From NCBI GenBank assembly GCA_023433705.1, contig JAEYUC010000073.1, positions 16,071 through 80,070 of the forward strand: a DNA stretch of 64,000 bases, read 5' to 3'. The position numbers and the translations under genes are program-made. Positions within the stretch are counted from its first letter, which is position 1, and every line of letters starts with the position of its first letter. Origin of the DNA: Pseudomonadota bacterium. GTDB lineage: Bacteria; Pseudomonadota; Gammaproteobacteria; Steroidobacterales; Steroidobacteraceae. Of this stretch, positions 1 through 9,300 are shown piece by piece. The notes under the pieces are model-generated. The model saw only the letters and a program-made list of their open reading frames with translations, was not told the DNA's origin and searched no databases.

Positions 1-77
1 TGAATGGATTCCAGCTCGGCGCGAGTCGCCTGCCAGTGTGCTTCGCGATCGCGAGTCGCGACCGATGCGTTCTTCAT
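1..77 (-). CDS. Hypothetical protein, N-terminal fragment cut by the window edge
   Basis: Reading leftwards from an ATG at 77 there is an open frame of 25 codons that continues out of the window. It begins MKNASVATRDREAHW. A purine-rich AGGGGGG stretch lies just upstream of the ATG and would serve as a ribosome binding site. The residues are charged and non-membrane. Too little is visible to assign a family. Confidence 0.4.
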   Translation of the reverse strand, partial: MKNASVATRDREAHWQATRAELESI

Positions 78-337
78 GACCCCCCCTGAAACCGATTTTC
101 TTGTTCTTGCCGAAACCTCCGTGTCAACGTACGGGAGTACAGTAAATCAATCCATGATCCCCCGTCACGCGTCAGCGGTTTTTGTGTTGTGCGTTCGATG
201 TTCTCGGCAATTCCCGGGCCAGCACATGTCAAAAGGCGGTTGGTGCCGGGTGAGAAATCGCTGAGTTAGCGTGGCGGGCCCGCAGCTCCGCGGCTGCGAG
301 CCCTCCGGCACTGACGGCGATCCCGGTCGCCGACGGG

Positions 338-1113
338 TCAGCGCGGCTTGCGCGCGGCGGCTTGCAGGCCGCCATCCTCGAAGCGTCGTCGAGTGAACGG
401 CATCAACATCGGCACGCGCTCACGGTATTCCTCGTAAGACTTGCCCAGTTGCGCGATGAGGTCGCGCTCCTCGAGCCGGATCGCCATCAGGATGTATGCG
501 GTCGTCGCGACGGCGAAAACCAGGTGCGACAGGGTCATCGTGGGCGTCGACCAGAAGGCGAAAAACCAGCCGACATAAAGGGGATGACGCACGTAGCGAT
601 ACGGCCCCGGCGTACGAAATCCGATTTCCGTGTAGGGCCGGCCGACGAGCTGCAACCAGACCTGTCGCATGCCAAACAGGTCGAAGTGATCGATCAGGAA
701 AGTGGACACGAGCACGAGCAGCCAGCCGAAGGCGAAGCCGCCCCAGAGCACGCCGCGCAGGGTCGGATCCGTCACCGTCCACACTTTGCCGCCGAGCGGC
801 TGCCAGAAGGCGAACATCGCGATCAGCGCCAGGCTCGAGGCGAGCACGTAAGTGCTGCGCTCGGCCGAGGCGGGCACGACGCGCGTGAACCAGCGCTTGA
901 ATGCCGGACGAGCCATCGCGCTGTGCTGTATGGCGAACAGTCCTAACAATCCCACGTTGACCAGAGGCTCGGCAGGAACGCGCCGCCCGGTTCGGAGTCG
1001 AGCGTGCGCGGCACGCCGAAATTGCCGATGAATCCGACGGCGTAGAGGAACGCGCCCAGGAACAGGGCGTAACAGGCGACGCCGTAAACGAAGATGCAGA
1101 TGCGCTTGAACAT
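338..1113 (-). pseudogene. mddA: MddA-like methanethiol S-methyltransferase, frameshifted
   Basis: Two reading frames together encode one integral membrane methyltransferase of the NnrU/isoprenylcysteine-methyltransferase type, best matching MddA, which methylates methanethiol to dimethyl sulfide. Frame one starts at ATG 1113 behind GGGAG and encodes a first membrane segment (MFKRICIFVYGVACYALF) and the GFIGNFGVPRTLDS stretch, then stops at 943. The second frame, from about 965, continues with LVNVGLLGLFAIQHSAMAR and the C-terminal signature GPYRYVRHPLYVGW. Adding one base near 963-967 would join them as PSLLVNVGLLG. The gene is therefore broken, or the assembly has a one-base error. The C-terminal catalytic half is intact for 205 residues. 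Family identity is fairly sure; substrate is inferred. Confidence 0.7.
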
Positions 1114-1305
1114 GATGTCACTCCCGAATGGTGAGGCCGCAATCCTGGGCGGACGGCGTGGGAGCGGGCGTGGATGGCGCCGTGGAATCGTGCGCGCCCC
1201 CTTATGGGGGACCGCTAAGGGCCTGGCCGGCCGCGCTGGCGCGAGATAGGCGGCGGGCTCCGCGACGGCAAGGCAGTCGCGGAGTGCGGTTCAGCCGTCA
1301 GCCCG

Positions 1306-1692
1306 TCAGACGTCGAATTCCGGAGCGACGAAATATTCCAGTGTCAGGTCGCAGGGAACGCGGCCACGCTCGCGAACTCGTTGTCCGCCGCAGCGCTGGT
1401 GGCCTTCGCAGTTGGCGTCGCCGGACCGGGATAGCCCCGCGATGGCGCTCGTGAGGTCGAATTCGCCATCGCAGTCGGAGTACGGGCACGGGAACACGAA
1501 GTAGGCCTGCGAAGGCGGATGCAGCACCAGCACCTGCGGCGCGGGCGCCGCGATTCCCGGTTCGCTGAAGTCGAACTCGATGCGCAGCGATGCGAAATTC
1601 GGATACGCGCTGCGCAATGCCTGGGCCGTCGCGCGATCGCGGCGCTGGCGCTCGCGAATCTGGTTGCGGCTGTTCGTGCTCGTGAATCTCAA
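1306..1692 (-). CDS. Conserved hypothetical protein, cysteine-containing, TTG start
   Basis: A 128-residue soluble protein with no signal peptide. The middle carries a CPYSDCDGEFDL segment and a further Cys-Gly pair (QRCGGQR), suggesting a small metal-binding or disulfide fold, although no named domain is recognised. I chose TTG 1692 because an AAGGAGG ribosome binding site lies a few bases upstream and the TTG overlaps the TGA of the preceding gene (TTGA), a classic coupled arrangement. It is the last gene of a four-gene operon led by an RRM protein. Confidence 0.6.
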   Translation of the reverse strand: MRFTSTNSRNQIRERQRRDRATAQALRSAYPNFASLRIEFDFSEPGIAAPAPQVLVLHPPSQAYFVFPCPYSDCDGEFDLTSAIAGLSRSGDANCEGHQRCGGQRVRERGRVPCDLTLEYFVAPEFDV

Positions 1693-1859
1693 GGCGCCTC
1701 CTTCGGATCCGCCGGAGGCGCATCCGCGGGCGGCGCGGCGGGGTCCGCGTCGGACGCGCCGGCGGTGCGCGCCTGCCTGCGGGCGAGCTTTTCCTGCTGC
1801 CGCGCCTTGCGTGCCGTTTCCTTCTGTCGCCTGATCTGATGGTAGTTAGTCTTTGCCAT
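1689..1859 (-). CDS. Small basic protein, 56 residues
   Basis: A short gene from ATG 1859. It encodes a strongly basic, probably helical N-terminal half (MAKTNYHQIRRQKETARKAR and on to about residue 35) followed by an Ala/Pro/Asp-rich tail. The pattern resembles the small MAKTNY-type proteins found in many proteobacteria, whose role is unknown; nucleic-acid or ribosome binding is only a guess from charge. It starts 3 nt after the stop of the upstream gene, and its own TGA overlaps the TTG start of the next gene, so all are probably translated together. Confidence 0.6.
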   Translation of the reverse strand: MAKTNYHQIRRQKETARKARQQEKLARRQARTAGASDADPAAPPADAPPADPKEAP

Positions 1860-1862
1860 GAT

Positions 1863-2234
1863 TCACGCGGTCCCCACCGGCAGCATCGTCAGTTCGTGGC
1901 AGCCGGCCTGCGTGGCCGGATGCCTGCCGGGAAGATAGACGTTGAGGCAGCGCTCGTCGCCGTAGAGCATGCCGGCGGCCGAGCGGACCTGCGTGAAGGG
2001 CCCGAGCAGCAACGGTGCGTCGAGCGCACCCATCATCACGCGCAGCTTCACCGGGCCTTCGCAATCGAGCTCGCGATGCGCACGCCCGCCCATCGTCCAC
2101 GTGCCGGCGACGCAGCGCGCGACGACGTAGTTTTCCGGCCCGCGCACCGTTCCATCGGCGCAGAACCGGAAGAACGTTGCGGCGGTGCGCGTCGGAGCCT
2201 CGCCGATCGGTGAACGGAAACTCAGGCGCAGCAT
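1863..2234 (-). CDS. Conserved hypothetical protein
   Basis: About 123 residues from ATG 2234; an in-frame GTG at 2240 is an alternative start. No signal peptide or membrane segment. The sequence has alternating hydrophobic and polar stretches (FFRFCADGTVRG, GTWTMGGRAH, LNVYLPGRHP) typical of a small beta-rich domain. No family recognised. It follows the RRM gene by 6-12 nt and precedes the small basic gene by 3 nt, so it is the second gene of the operon. Confidence 0.6.
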   Translation of the reverse strand: MLRLSFRSPIGEAPTRTAATFFRFCADGTVRGPENYVVARCVAGTWTMGGRAHRELDCEGPVKLRVMMGALDAPLLLGPFTQVRSAAGMLYGDERCLNVYLPGRHPATQAGCHELTMLPVGTA

Positions 2235-2246
2235 CGGCACAGGGGC

Positions 2247-2525
2247 TCAACGCCGTCCGTAACCGCCGCCGCCACCGCTGCGCGGACGATCCTGCGCTTC
2301 GTTCACCTTGAGAGGGCGGCCGCCGAAGTCGCGGCCATTGAGCGCCTGCATGGCGCGCGCGGCGTCCGAGCTCGTCATTTCCACGAACCCGAAACCGCGT
2401 GGGCGGCCGGTCTCGCGGTCGTTCACGAGCGCGATCTTTTCGACGGCGCCGTGTTCGGCAAACATTGCGCGCACGGCATCTTCCGTGGCGTTGAACGGCA
2501 GGTTGCCAACGTACAGTTTCGTCAT
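2247..2525 (-). CDS. RRM-domain RNA-binding protein
   Basis: A 92-residue protein that is almost entirely one RNA recognition motif. RNP2 is LYVGNLPF (residues 4-11) and RNP1 is RGFGFVEM (about 43-50), both with the aromatic residues that stack on RNA bases. A short glycine/arginine-rich tail (SGGGGGYGRR) follows. Bacterial proteins of this type bind single-stranded RNA and are often cold- or stress-regulated. The leader between this ATG and the neighbouring gene is about 240 nt, long for this window and compatible with post-transcriptional control. First gene of the four-gene operon. Confidence 0.9.
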   Translation of the reverse strand: MTKLYVGNLPFNATEDAVRAMFAEHGAVEKIALVNDRETGRPRGFGFVEMTSSDAARAMQALNGRDFGGRPLKVNEAQDRPRSGGGGGYGRR

Positions 2526-2766
2526 TTCATCATCCAGCAGTTAGGTGGACCCGCGGGATTCCGGCGGATCGGATCGCGAAGGATCGCGTGGCTGACTCTG
2601 ACCGTTGGCGCGTTCGAACGGCGCTCAGGTTCAGGGACGGTCAATACGAAGAATCACAAGCCTGGAGGCAAGATACGCCTATTCATCCGAACACTGGCAA
2701 ATAAATGCCTTCCCGGCGCCAAATCGGCCAGCCGGGGCCCGGGCGAATGGATGCGCCGCACGATCA
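2526..2766 (-). other. Upstream region of the RRM operon
   Basis: About 240 nt with no credible gene. It holds the leader and promoter of the RRM operon and the end of the methyltransferase transcript, which reads in the same direction. No terminator hairpin with a T-run was identified. Confidence 0.4.
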
Positions 2767-3597
2767 TCAGCGCCTCGTGATCACGACTTCGAGGTACTCC
2801 GCGTCGACGACCATCGATCCGTTTTTCGCGCGGTTGAAGCGCGCCACGAGTTCCAGCAGGTCTCCGCGCAGCGCGCGCTGACGATCCGCATCGAGCGCGG
2901 CGAGCGACTTGAGTACCGGCCCGTAGCTCGACCGGAACCGGTCGACCCACTCCGCCGGCGTACGTGCCCGGAACGCAACCTTTTTCACGACGGATTCGAC
3001 GCGGCCGTACGCGCCAAACAACCTTGCGAGACATGTATTGGTGCCCCAGTCGAAGGCGGCGAGGTTCGCGCCCGCGGAACCCGTATGGCTGCCGATCAGC
3101 CGGAACAGCTCGCCGATGAACCCGTGGGGCGTCCAGTTGGCCAGGCCCACCTGCCCGCCGCGACGGCAGACCCGGATCAATTCGGCCGAGGCGCGGTCCT
3201 GGTCCAACGCGAACATCGCGCCGAAAGTAGACAGGACGGCGTCGAAACTCTGGTCGCCGAAGGGCAGCGCATCGGCATCTCCGTCGACGAACCGTACACC
3301 GAGATTGCAGGCTTCCAGCCGCGTCGAGTGCCGGTCCCTCACCTCCGGGGCGCTGTCGGTGCAGGTGACGTCGCACCAACGCCGCGCGGCAGCCAGCGAG
3401 GCGTGGTTATTCCCGGCGGACACATCCAGGACGCGCGACTCCTGGTACAAATTCATGGTTTCGCAGAGTTCTTCACTCACCAACTGCAGCGCACTACCGA
3501 CAGCGGCATAATCTCCGCCCGCCCAGGCAGCCTGTTGGCGACTCCGGACGGCCCATTGGTTCACCCGCGGTGCGTTGCGACTCAAACTGACGTTCAT
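2767..3597 (-). CDS. Class I SAM-dependent methyltransferase
   Basis: A 276-residue soluble protein. The Rossmann motif I is RVLDVSAGNNHAS (about residue 55), an acidic end of strand 2 follows (VTCTDSAPEV), then the FVDGDADALPF motif and the post-II strand FDAVLSTFGAMFA. This is the UbiE/Methyltransf_11 arrangement; the substrate cannot be read from sequence. The start at 3597 is set by GGAGGAGGG a few bases upstream. It is divergent from the BTAD-type regulator with only 45 nt between them, so the two share a promoter region and the regulator may control it. Confidence 0.8.
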   Translation of the reverse strand: MNVSLSRNAPRVNQWAVRSRQQAAWAGGDYAAVGSALQLVSEELCETMNLYQESRVLDVSAGNNHASLAAARRWCDVTCTDSAPEVRDRHSTRLEACNLGVRFVDGDADALPFGDQSFDAVLSTFGAMFALDQDRASAELIRVCRRGGQVGLANWTPHGFIGELFRLIGSHTGSAGANLAAFDWGTNTCLARLFGAYGRVESVVKKVAFRARTPAEWVDRFRSSYGPVLKSLAALDADRQRALRGDLLELVARFNRAKNGSMVVDAEYLEVVITRR

Positions 3598-3642
3598 GCG
3601 AACCCTCCTCCATTTCAACGATTGCGAAGTTAGAGGCCCGGC

Positions 3643-5673
3643 GTGGTAGCGAGCGTGGAAAAGCCCGTGGAATCGTTGCGCCTGCGTTTGCTCGGCAGCC
3701 TGGAAGTGTCGCGAAACGGCGAAATCCTGAAGCTGCCGGCGTCGCGCAAGGTGCGCGCGCTGCTCGGCTATCTCGTGCTGGCTGCCCGGCCGGTGACCCG
3801 GTCGCAGATCTGCGAGCTGCTGTGGGATGTACCCAACGATCCGCGCGGCGAGTTGCGCTGGTGCCTGTCGAAGATCCGCGGACTCATCGACGACGAGGAC
3901 CACACCCGCGTCATCGCATCCGGCAACACGATCCGGCTCGATCTTTCGGATTGCGTCGTGGATGCACTGGAAGCAACGCGCGCGCCCGAGCACGGCATCC
4001 GCAAGCTGAGCCCAGAATCGCAGCGCGAGCTCGCCGGTTTGTTCGCCGGCGAACTGCTCGAAGGACTCGAGATCGCGCGCAGCCCGATGTTCGATGCCTG
4101 GATCACGGCGGAGCGCCGCCGCTTCCGTGGCATCCACACCGTGCTGCTCGAGAATCTCGCGCGCGCATTGCCGCACGCCGAGGCCGCGCCCCACCTGGAG
4201 CAGTGGCTCAAGCTCTCCCCGTTCGATCGCAGCGCGCACGAGCTGCTGCTGACCTCGCTCGCGCTGCAGAACCGCATCGCCGAGGGCGAGGCCCACCTCG
4301 CCAGCGCCATCAAACTATTCGAGGCGGACGGGCTCGAAACCGCGCCGCTGCGCGAGATGTGGCGCCAGGCGCGCGGCAAGGCCGCCGCCACCCGCGCGCC
4401 CGGTCCGGCGCTCGAGCTCGTGAGCGCCAACCTGATCGAGACGGCGCCGGCCGAGATCGCGCGCGTGGCGTCCTCGCCGGCCGAGATTCGCCGCGCGTCG
4501 ATCGCGGTGATGCCGTTCGACGACCGCTCGAGCGATGCCGATCGGCGCGGCGGCGCGGCCGACGCCCTCGCCTACGACGTGACGACACGGCTCGCGAAGC
4601 TGCGCAGCATGTTCGTGATCGCGCAGGGCAGCACGTTCGCGCTGCGCGATCGCAACATCGGGCCCGAGGAAGCCGGTCGCATGCTCAACGTGGATTACGT
4701 GGTCAGCGGCTCGGTGCGCCGCACCGACAAACGTATCCACGTCGGCGCGGAGCTGGTCGAGACGCGCACCGCGCGCATCATCTGGGCCGACGTGTTCGAC
4801 GAGAAACTCGAAGGCGCGCTCGACGTTCTCGACGAGCTCGGCAATCGCATCGTCGCCTCCGTCGCGCACGAGATCGAGATGCTCGAGCGCAACCGCGCCA
4901 TCCTCAAGCCACCGGCGTCGTTGGACGCGTGGGAAGCGCATCACCGCGGCCTGTGGCACGTCTATCGTTTCAACAAGGCGGACAACGAGCGCGCGCGGCA
5001 GTTCTTCGCGCAGGCCGTCGAACTCGACCCGACCTTCGCGCGTGCGTACGCGGGCCTGTCGTTCGCGCACTTCCAGAATGCGTTCCTCGGCTGGAAGAAC
5101 CCAGAGCCCGAGATCGACCGCGCATTCGAGGCGGCGGGCAGAAGCGTCATGATCGACGACCGGGATCCGGCCGCGCACTGGGCCATGGGCCGCGCGCTGT
5201 GGCTGCGCGGCAAGCAGGACCAGGCGGTGACCGAGCTGGAACGCTCGGTCGACCTGAGTCCTAACTACGCAATGGCGCACTACACGCTCGCGTTCGTGCA
5301 CGGGCAGTCGGGGGATCCGCGCGCCGCGATCTCGTTCTCGGATCATTCCCGGCACCTGTCGCCGTTCGATCCCCTGCTCTTCGCGATGCTGGCCTCGCGC
5401 TCGATCAGCCTCGTGCGGCTCGGTGAATACGAGCAGGCGGCCGACTGGGCCGTCAAGGCCGCGGCGCGGCCCAACGCGCATCACCACATCATGGCCATCG
5501 CCGCGTTTTCGCTGGTGCTCGCCGGCCGGATCACCGAGGCCCACGAATACACCCGCAAGATCCGCGAGCGGGTGTCCGACTACAGCATTGGTGATTTTCT
5601 GGCTGCATTCCGCTTCGCGCCCGACGCCGACGCGACGTTCCGGCAGGCCGCCGGCAAGATCGGCCTGGCATAG
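3643..5673 (+). CDS. SARP/BTAD-type transcriptional regulator with TolB-like and TPR regions
   Basis: A 676-residue GTG-start protein. Residues about 12-100 form an OmpR/SARP-type winged helix (LRLLGSLEVSRNGEILKLPA, with ELLWDVP and RWCLSKIRGLI). Residues about 105-245 form a bacterial transcriptional activation domain (GLFAGELLEGLE, APHLEQWLKLSPFDRSAHE). A TolB-like/FlgO-type segment follows (SIAVMPFDDRSSD, VDYVVSGSVRRTDKRIHV, about 285-395), then TPR repeats (FFAQAVELDPTFARAYAGL, TELERSVDLSPNYAMAHYTL). This combination is typical of soluble CadC-like or adenylate-cyclase-associated regulators. No nucleotide cyclase domain is present. It is divergent from the methyltransferase gene. The activating signal is unknown. 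Confidence 0.8.
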   Translation: MVASVEKPVESLRLRLLGSLEVSRNGEILKLPASRKVRALLGYLVLAARPVTRSQICELLWDVPNDPRGELRWCLSKIRGLIDDEDHTRVIASGNTIRLDLSDCVVDALEATRAPEHGIRKLSPESQRELAGLFAGELLEGLEIARSPMFDAWITAERRRFRGIHTVLLENLARALPHAEAAPHLEQWLKLSPFDRSAHELLLTSLALQNRIAEGEAHLASAIKLFEADGLETAPLREMWRQARGKAAATRAPGPALELVSANLIETAPAEIARVASSPAEIRRASIAVMPFDDRSSDADRRGGAADALAYDVTTRLAKLRSMFVIAQGSTFALRDRNIGPEEAGRMLNVDYVVSGSVRRTDKRIHVGAELVETRTARIIWADVFDEKLEGALDVLDELGNRIVASVAHEIEMLERNRAILKPPASLDAWEAHHRGLWHVYRFNKADNERARQFFAQAVELDPTFARAYAGLSFAHFQNAFLGWKNPEPEIDRAFEAAGRSVMIDDRDPAAHWAMGRALWLRGKQDQAVTELERSVDLSPNYAMAHYTLAFVHGQSGDPRAAISFSDHSRHLSPFDPLLFAMLASRSISLVRLGEYEQAADWAVKAAARPNAHHHIMAIAAFSLVLAGRITEAHEYTRKIRERVSDYSIGDFLAAFRFAPDADATFRQAAGKIGLA

Positions 5674-5795
5674 CCATGATTTTGCTGAGTTTCGGCGTCT
5701 AACCCGCGATGCGCCCCGCCCCACGTGCGGGCCGGCGCAGGTGCGATTGACGCCCCTTCGTGGGCTGTGATTTATTGGCTCCACTGGGGGTGCGT

Positions 5796-6149
5796 ATGAA
5801 GACTTTCCGGAAAACGTTGATTCTCTGCACTTTGTTAGGCGCTGCCGGCGCCGCGAACGCGCAGATCAACATGCCGGACCCCAGCGCGCCGGGCGCCACG
5901 CCCGACACGGCGGTACGCATCATCGCCACTTCCGACGTCATGGTGGACCGATTCATCCGGCGCTGGCTGCGCACGCACTACCCGGATTGGGCCGCGGAGC
6001 CTCATGAGATGACGGACATCGGCATGCAGCGGTATGCCGTCGTCTACATCACCCCGCCCAATGGCAACGCGCCCGGTCGCCGCGTGTATTTCCGGCTGGC
6101 CAAGTCGTCATACGACGACGATGACGCCGTGATGCCCTCCCGCTTCTGA
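5796..6149 (+). CDS. Secreted hypothetical protein
   Basis: 117 residues with a clear N-terminal signal peptide (MKTFRKTLILCTLLGAAGAA, cleavage likely after ANA). The mature part is a small alpha/beta domain rich in charged residues with no cysteines and an acidic DDDDA segment near the end. I chose ATG 5796 over the in-frame upstream ATG because it places the signal peptide at the N terminus and has GGGGG 7-8 nt upstream. No family recognised. Probably monocistronic and periplasmic. Confidence 0.6.
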   Translation: MKTFRKTLILCTLLGAAGAANAQINMPDPSAPGATPDTAVRIIATSDVMVDRFIRRWLRTHYPDWAAEPHEMTDIGMQRYAVVYITPPNGNAPGRRVYFRLAKSSYDDDDAVMPSRF

Positions 6150-6342
6150 GGGGCAGGCGGCCGCCCGGCTGCGATTTTCCTTCAAGATTTTTTTGGCCGT
6201 TCGCGAATTATTGTCGAATTGGGGTGGGAGAAATCCCGGTCTCGCGACACATCCATGTAGTCGCGTGCATTTGCACGCCGAGGACGGTCAAAGCGTGCCA
6301 TGGACGGCACATGGACCGCCCGCCCGGACTTCCGCCGGGAAT

Positions 6343-9300
6343 TCAGGAAGCCCGCGACGATGCGGGCACCAGGTTTTTCCTGAGCAGCGCCTGCCGCGCT
6401 TCCCACTCGCGCCCCGGCTCCATTGCCACGATGAAATTGGACTCGCCGCCCGAGTGGATCGCGACCGGCACGCCGTCGCGATAAAGCACGCGGTTCTTCG
6501 CGAGCGCGGGCACGCGCTCGCCCGGCGTGATGATGCCGGTGAGATTGAGCGGATCCGCCGCGCTCAGCGAAACGAAATCGCCCTTGGGCGCCTGCTTGCG
6601 GATGGCGCGCAATGATGCGACCGCATCCGGCAGCGCGTACTGCTCGCCCGCCATGCCCGCGACGAAGCGGCCACCGCGGATCTTTCCCTGCGCTTCGAGC
6701 CGTCGGAAAACGCGCAGCAGCGCGTGCCAGGGCGGTAGCCAGTCCGCCTCGCGTTCGAGCACGCGGCGGAACACGACGCCGTAACGCCGCAGCAGGATCT
6801 CGGCCACCTGCTCGAGAGCCGCGGCGTCTTCGGTCTTGTGGCCCTTGCGAATCAGGCTCCAGCGCCCGGCATCCTCGAGCCCGAACAGCGCGACGCGGCG
6901 GCGGCGGGCGACGAGCTGTCGTTTCTTGTCCGAGGGAATGAGCAGCGCCCGCAGTCCGCTGAAGCTGTCGGCATTGACGAGACCCGCGGAGACCAGCTCG
7001 CCGAGCGCGGTCTCCGCCTGCGAACGCAGTAGTTTGGTGCCGCTCACGAGATCGTCGAAGAACGATGCGCCGTGCTCCCTGAAATAGTCGTACATCGCGC
7101 GCGCGCCGTGCGAGAGCTGCAGCTCCTCGTGCGGCGCGGCGGCCAGCGCGTTCCACAGCGACCAGTTCTTCCGGGTGACGAGCGCGATCGGCGTCGTGCG
7201 CACGGGCGCGGCGCCCGCGCTCTTCGCGGGTGTCAGGCGCGCCCAGAGCGCGCGTCCCGAGAGACACAGGCTGTCGAGCCAGTGCGGATCGTATTCGTTG
7301 AGTCGCGCGGGCAGGATGTCGCCCTCCCACGCGGCCGCCGGCATCTCGTATCCCTCGAGTTGGGCGATGACCGCGGCAAGACTCTCGGTTCCCTCCGGCT
7401 TCGGCGCGCGCGTCACGCCCTGCCAGTCGAGCAGGAAACGCATGAAGTCAGCGGGCGACACCGGTTCGATCTCGGCGCGCAGGGTCTTGATGGTGTAGCG
7501 GTTGATGCGTGCGAGCAGGCGTCGTTCGCACCACTCGAGCGTGGCCTCGGGGGTGAACTGGCCGCGCAGCACGAAGCCCTCGCTCTCGAGTTCTAGCAAC
7601 GCGACGTCGATGTCGGTCGGACCCAGCGCCAGGGACTCGGCGAGGTCGCGCGCGGTGACCGGACCCAGCGCCTGCAGCCGGCCGCGCACGAGCTCGCGGA
7701 TGGCATCCTCGCGCGACCAGGTCTTCTCGGCATGGTCCGCGGGCGCGCTGATCGGCGGATCGATGCGGCCCTGCGGGTAGATAGCCTGGATCATCGGCAG
7801 GCATTCGGCGCAGACCCAGAAGGCGTGGGTGCCGTCGGTGAGGCGAGTCGCGCGGTTCGCGGCGATCAGCGCTTCGAGATGGCGCGTCCAGTTGTTGGAG
7901 ATGCCCTCGGTTTCCGTGACGAGTCCCTGCGTGTTGAGCGCATCGTGCAGCTCGTCGGGTGTCGCGGCGTCGGGCCACGCTTCCTCGCGCACCTGGGTGA
8001 TGGCCGCGGGATCGAGCCGGCCCATGTCCGCCGCGGTTTCCGGGTCGAGCCAGCGGCGCTGGGAAACGGCATTCGTGCGGCGCTCCTCGAGCGGCGCATC
8101 GTCGAGAAAGGCATACGGCCGCGCACCGAGGATTTCCGCGGCGAGCGGCGAAGGTTGCGGCAGGTCGCGCGCGACGACCTTGATCTCGCCGCCCTCGAGC
8201 CCGCGCAGCAGGTTCCTGAGGCCATCGATATCCATGGCTTCGTGCAGGCAATCCTGCAGCGTCTGCTTGACCAGCGGGTGATCGGGGATTTCGCGTGGAC
8301 CTGAGAGGTTCTCCGCGCAGGCGATCTGGTCGGGGAAGACGACCGCGATCAGGTCCTCGGCGGCCATGCGCTGGATGTTGGGCGGCGTGCGCTTGCCGCC
8401 GGACGACCGGCGGATGGCGAGCGAAATGCTCGCATTCCAGCGCCAGCGCGCGCCGAACATCGGCGAGTCGAGCATCGCCTGGATGAGCGTGTCCTCGACC
8501 GTCTTGCTGTTGAGGAAGCGCGCGACGCTTTCGAGCTCGAAGCTGTGCGTCTCGCCGAGCGAAAGAACGATTGCGTCCTCGGTAGCCGCGGCCTGCAGCT
8601 CGAAGTTGAACGTGCGGCAGAACTTCTTGCGCAGCGCGAGTCCGAATGCGCGGTTCACGCGCGCGCCGAACGGCGCGTGGATGATGAGCTGCATGCCGCC
8701 GGATTCGTCGAAGAATCGCTCGAGCACGAGCGTGTCGAGCGTCGGTAGCCTGGTCAGCACCGCCTTCGCGCCGGCGAGGTATTCGACGAGCTGGCGGGCG
8801 GCGGGCTCGGGTAGCTGGTAACGCGTCGCGACGGTTTCGATCGCGCGCGCCAGTGTGTCGGCATTGACCTCGGGCAGCAGCGCTTCGATGTCGGCGCGCA
8901 GCCGCGAGACGGACGCGGACAGTTCATCGGTGCGCGCGGGCGCTTCGCCGAGCCAGAATGGGATCGTCGGGGGCTGGCCCTTCGCATCCTCGACGCGCAC
9001 GCGCCCGGCCTCGACACGCAGGATGCGATACGACGTGTTGCCGAGCTGGAACACGTCGCCCGCGAGGCTTTCGATCGCGAAGTCTTCGTTGAGAGTGCCG
9101 ACGAAGATGCCGGCAGGCTCGAGGATCACCTGGTAATCGGCGTTGTCCGGGATCGCGCCGCCGCAGGTGATCGCGGTGAGCCGCGCGCCCTTGCGCGCGC
9201 GCAGCACCTTGTTGACGGCGTCGCGATGTAGATAGGCGCCACGGCGGCCGCGCTGCGTGGCGATACCGTCTGCGAGCATGCGCACGACCGCGTCGAAGTC

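Noticed and set aside
4..264. 86-codon plus-strand frame at the window start
   Set aside because: No ribosome binding site and a shadow-like sequence; the minus-strand fragment from ATG 77 is the better reading.
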